From an uncultured Lachnospiraceae bacterium (GTDB lineage Bacteria; Bacillota; Clostridia; Lachnospirales; Lachnospiraceae), in contig OMUP01000045.1 of assembly GCA_900314255.1 (NCBI GenBank), positions 1-35,096 on the forward strand: a stretch of 35,096 nucleotides of DNA, given 5' to 3'. The stretch's first letter is position 1; each line of letters opens with the position of its first letter. Shown here one piece after another: positions 33,751 to 35,096 of the stretch. The translations under genes and the position numbers were made by a program. Below the pieces are notes generated by a model. That model worked only from the letters and a program-made list of their open reading frames with translations, did not search any database and had not been told where the DNA came from.

Positions 33751-33779
33751 ATTATAATCAATTCGCGGTTTGTATGCAA
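33751..33779 (-). promoter_or_regulatory. Promoter of yloU-fakA-recG
   Basis: Minus-strand -35 TTGCAT (33779-33774) and a perfect -10 TATAAT (33756-33751) are 17 bp apart. The -35 lies in the last codons of the mutarotase-family gene and the spacer covers its stop. A leader of about 105 nt with a GCTGC/GCAGC hairpin precedes yloU. Confidence 0.75.
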
Positions 33780-34426
33780 TTCAGACTGTGCGATGCCAGC
33801 CTGATGACATGAGGGTGACGTTCTCCGGTAAGCCAGTCTACGTCATCTGTGATCCATTCCATGATCTCAAGCATCCCGCTCTCCCATTTTACCGTCTGGT
33901 CATGCTCCTCTTTCGTCTCTGGTGTCTCCATCGTGACGTCAATCTCATCATAGCCGAATATATACCGTCCCGCATTCCAGATCGAGAAATTACTGTCCGG
34001 TCCCGGATCTGTTTTACCTCCGCGGGCAGCAATAAGGCCGTCGTGTCTTCTCTTGTATTCCTCCTGAAAATCTTCTCTCAGCTTTGTTGCAAATACACGG
34101 TGGCGGATCAGCTCCTTGTTCTTTCGCACAATTCCGAAATCATGGTACATCAGCCGCATGCCGTCTGCAGGCTTTGCGATCCATTCCGCGCATCCGGAAA
34201 ATTCATCCGCAATTTCTGCCGCCGCTTTTATGGCATCAGCACAAACTTCGCCATCCGGCGTTTCACAGTATCCGAAAACCTGCTGTCCCATTTGCCATAA
34301 ACTGAAGTTATCTGCCTGCATTCTGTCAAGAAGTTCTGTGATATCATCCCACTTCTGTCCGAGCATCCGGCGGAACTCGCCTTCTTTTTCTTCCCGTATT
34401 GTCAGTGCAAATGCATTTCTTTTCAT
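33758..34426 (-). CDS. Tandem-duplicated L-rhamnose mutarotase (RhaM/DUF718) family protein
   Basis: RhaM interconverts alpha and beta L-rhamnose. This 222-residue protein holds two copies of the dimeric alpha/beta barrel domain, about 1-100 and 106-222, recognisable by ALTIREEKEGEFRRML / ATKLREDFQEEYKRRH and NFSLWQMGQQVFGY / NFSIWNAGRYIFGY. The family's Tyr-x3-His pair is present in copy 2 (Tyr124, His128) but is Phe18 and Leu22 in copy 1. No rhamnose genes are near, so the substrate is unknown. ATG 34426 has GAGG 9 bp upstream. It appears to be a single gene. Confidence 0.75.
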   Translation of the reverse strand: MKRNAFALTIREEKEGEFRRMLGQKWDDITELLDRMQADNFSLWQMGQQVFGYCETPDGEVCADAIKAAAEIADEFSGCAEWIAKPADGMRLMYHDFGIVRKNKELIRHRVFATKLREDFQEEYKRRHDGLIAARGGKTDPGPDSNFSIWNAGRYIFGYDEIDVTMETPETKEEHDQTVKWESGMLEIMEWITDDVDWLTGERHPHVIRLASHSLNCIQTAN

Positions 34427-34501
34427 AATCCGCAACCTCACCGTTTTTTGAATCAGATGGCAGAAATCGCCATGTTCTCTTTCTACTTCTTTTTCCTGCT
34501 G

Positions 34502-34507
34502 ATTATA
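34502..34507 (-). promoter_or_regulatory. Possible -10 box of the mutarotase-family gene
   Basis: A perfect TATAAT on the minus strand lies about 75 bp before the ATG in AT-rich DNA. No good -35 is found at 16-18 bp; TTTACA is 22 bp away. Confidence 0.35.
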
Positions 34508-34584
34508 TCGTAATTTGAACGTCTGCGGGTGTAAAGCATCAATAATTTCCGGTCAAAACGGCCTTTGGCAGCTCTCGCATCGCT

Positions 34585-34641
34585 CAACGGAAATTCGCAT
34601 TTCCGCGGCGCTAAAGCGTCGCTTCATGCTCATTTCCGTTG
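34585..34641 (-). repeat. Nested 57-nt intergenic hairpin
   Basis: Perfect 10-bp outer arms (CAACGGAAAT and ATTTCCGTTG on the minus strand) enclose GCAT/ATGC, GCG/CGC and CGC/GCG helices around a TTTA loop. The helices are separated by GA opposite GA, GAA opposite GGAA, and A opposite C. The tandem G-A mismatches form only in minus-strand RNA. It lies between the pckA terminator and the next promoter. Confidence 0.75.
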
Positions 34642-34701
34642 CCGTGCTTGAAGCAAGAGCAGTTTGGCCTGCAAGCAGTCCAACTGCTCTTCGCTTCGGC
34701 A
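34640..34701 (-). repeat. Second long intergenic hairpin
   Basis: On the minus strand TGCCG pairs with CGGCA, GAAGC with GCTTC, and AAGAGCAGTT with AACTGCTCTT, with single-base bulges and a GCAGG-containing loop. It abuts the 57-nt hairpin by one or two bases, so the two form one block of about 117 nt. Confidence 0.7.
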
Positions 34702-34715
34702 CTGGCTTATGCGCT

Positions 34716-34750
34716 AAAAAAAATGTCTCCCCGACATTTGCCGGGGAGAC
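34716..34750 (-). terminator. Terminator after pckA
   Basis: GTCTCCCCG and CGGGGAGAC (34750-34742 and 34733-34725 on the minus strand) pair around an 8-nt loop and are followed by ATTTTTTTT. It lies about 38 bp beyond the pckA stop. Confidence 0.93.
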
Positions 34751-34787
34751 GTAAGTTACTACATATAATCGGAACGATTCAGGTGAA

Positions 34788-35096
34788 TCAGTCAAGCTTC
34801 GGGCCTGCAGCAACCAGAGCCTTGCCGGCTTCGTTGCCTTCGTACTTCTTGAAGTTCTTGATGAATCTTGCAGCAAGATCCTTTGCCTTCTCATCCCAGT
34901 CGGCCGGATTCTTGTAGGTATCTCTCGGATCCAGGATGGTCGGATCAACGCCCGGAAGTTCGGTCGGAACCTCGAAATCGAAGTACGGAATCTTCTTGGT
35001 CGGAGCCTTGGCAACGTCGCCGTTCTGAATAGCGGTGATGATACCACGGGTATCCTTGATGGAGATTCTCTTGCCGGTGCCGTTCCAGCCGGTGTT
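34788..35096 (-). CDS. pckA: Phosphoenolpyruvate carboxykinase (ATP), C-terminal part
   Basis: The last 102 codons run in from the window edge with the frame open to 35096. The protein starts [20 protein letters not shown], continues with [19 protein letters not shown] and [13 protein letters not shown], and ends [28 protein letters not shown] (position about 75-102). These are diagnostic of ATP-dependent PEP carboxykinase, which interconverts oxaloacetate and PEP. The N-terminal part and its promoter are outside the window. Confidence 0.93.
   Translation of the reverse strand, partial: NTGWNGTGKRISIKDTRGIITAIQNGDVAKAPTKKIPYFDFEVPTELPGVDPTILDPRDTYKNPADWDEKAKDLAARFIKNFKKYEGNEAGKALVAAGPKLD

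Noticed and set aside
34553..35047. A 164-residue minus-strand frame covering the end of the window.
   Set aside because: It is out of frame with the clear pckA coding region and runs through the pckA terminator and the hairpin block, with an arginine/serine-rich composition.

Overview
The window looks like chromosomal housekeeping DNA from a moderate-GC Firmicute of class Clostridia, most likely Lachnospiraceae or a close relative (inference). The evidence is a leucine T-box on leuA, the ylxM-ffh-rpsP-khpA-rimM...rplS-lepB-rbgA-rnhB-yraN order, the yloU-fakA(yloV)-recG cluster, phoH-ybeY next to rpsU and alaS, and AGGAGG-type ribosome binding sites. Nearly all genes are on the minus strand. 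Only two small genes, a DUF1292 protein and a zinc-ribbon protein, are on the plus strand. I see no insertion sequence, prophage, CRISPR array, rRNA or tRNA gene.

Layout in the direction of transcription (high to low coordinates). The 3' end of pckA with its terminator (35096-34716) is followed by an intergenic block of two long hairpins (34585-34701) and a double-domain rhamnose-mutarotase-family gene. Then come yloU-fakA-recG and a small unknown gene; apt; a membrane-anchored MutS-family ATPase; alaS; rpsU; phoH-ybeY; and the ribosome/secretion block ylxM-ffh-rpsP-khpA-rimM / rplS / lepB-rbgA-rnhB-yraN-pgeF. A short mixed-strand stretch follows: zinc-ribbon protein (+), UvrD-like helicase (-), DUF1292 (+), Lrp/AsnC regulator (-). 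After that come T-box-leuA, then maf-rlmH-PPIase-parE-parC-tetR, then ftsH-DUF308.

The genes are mainly translation and ribosome assembly (rpsU, rpsP, rplS, rimM, rbgA, khpA, rlmH, ybeY, alaS), protein export and quality control (ffh, lepB, ftsH, parvulin-like foldase), DNA topology and repair (type IIA topoisomerase pair, recG, rnhB, UvrD-like helicase, MutS-like ATPase) and nucleotide/amino-acid metabolism (apt, maf, leuA, pckA). Spacing is tight, with many 4-bp overlaps, and start codons are often GTG or TTG. In several cases an upstream promoter shows that the longest reading frame cannot be the real protein.

The main points for a second look are: (1) trmD is missing from between rimM and rplS, and rplS has its own promoter there; (2) the UvrD-like helicase runs 160 bp antisense into the DUF1292 gene and gains a serine-rich tail from it; (3) the mutarotase-family protein is a tandem duplication whose first copy has lost the Tyr/His pair; (4) the nested hairpins beside pckA have strand-specific tandem G-A mismatches, as expected of a structured RNA or a repeat family; (5) a perfect 14-bp-arm palindrome carries the -35 box of the ylxM-ffh promoter; (6) the rpsU promoter is built into the alaS terminator hairpin. 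I do not see a clear new multi-gene defence or mobile system here.
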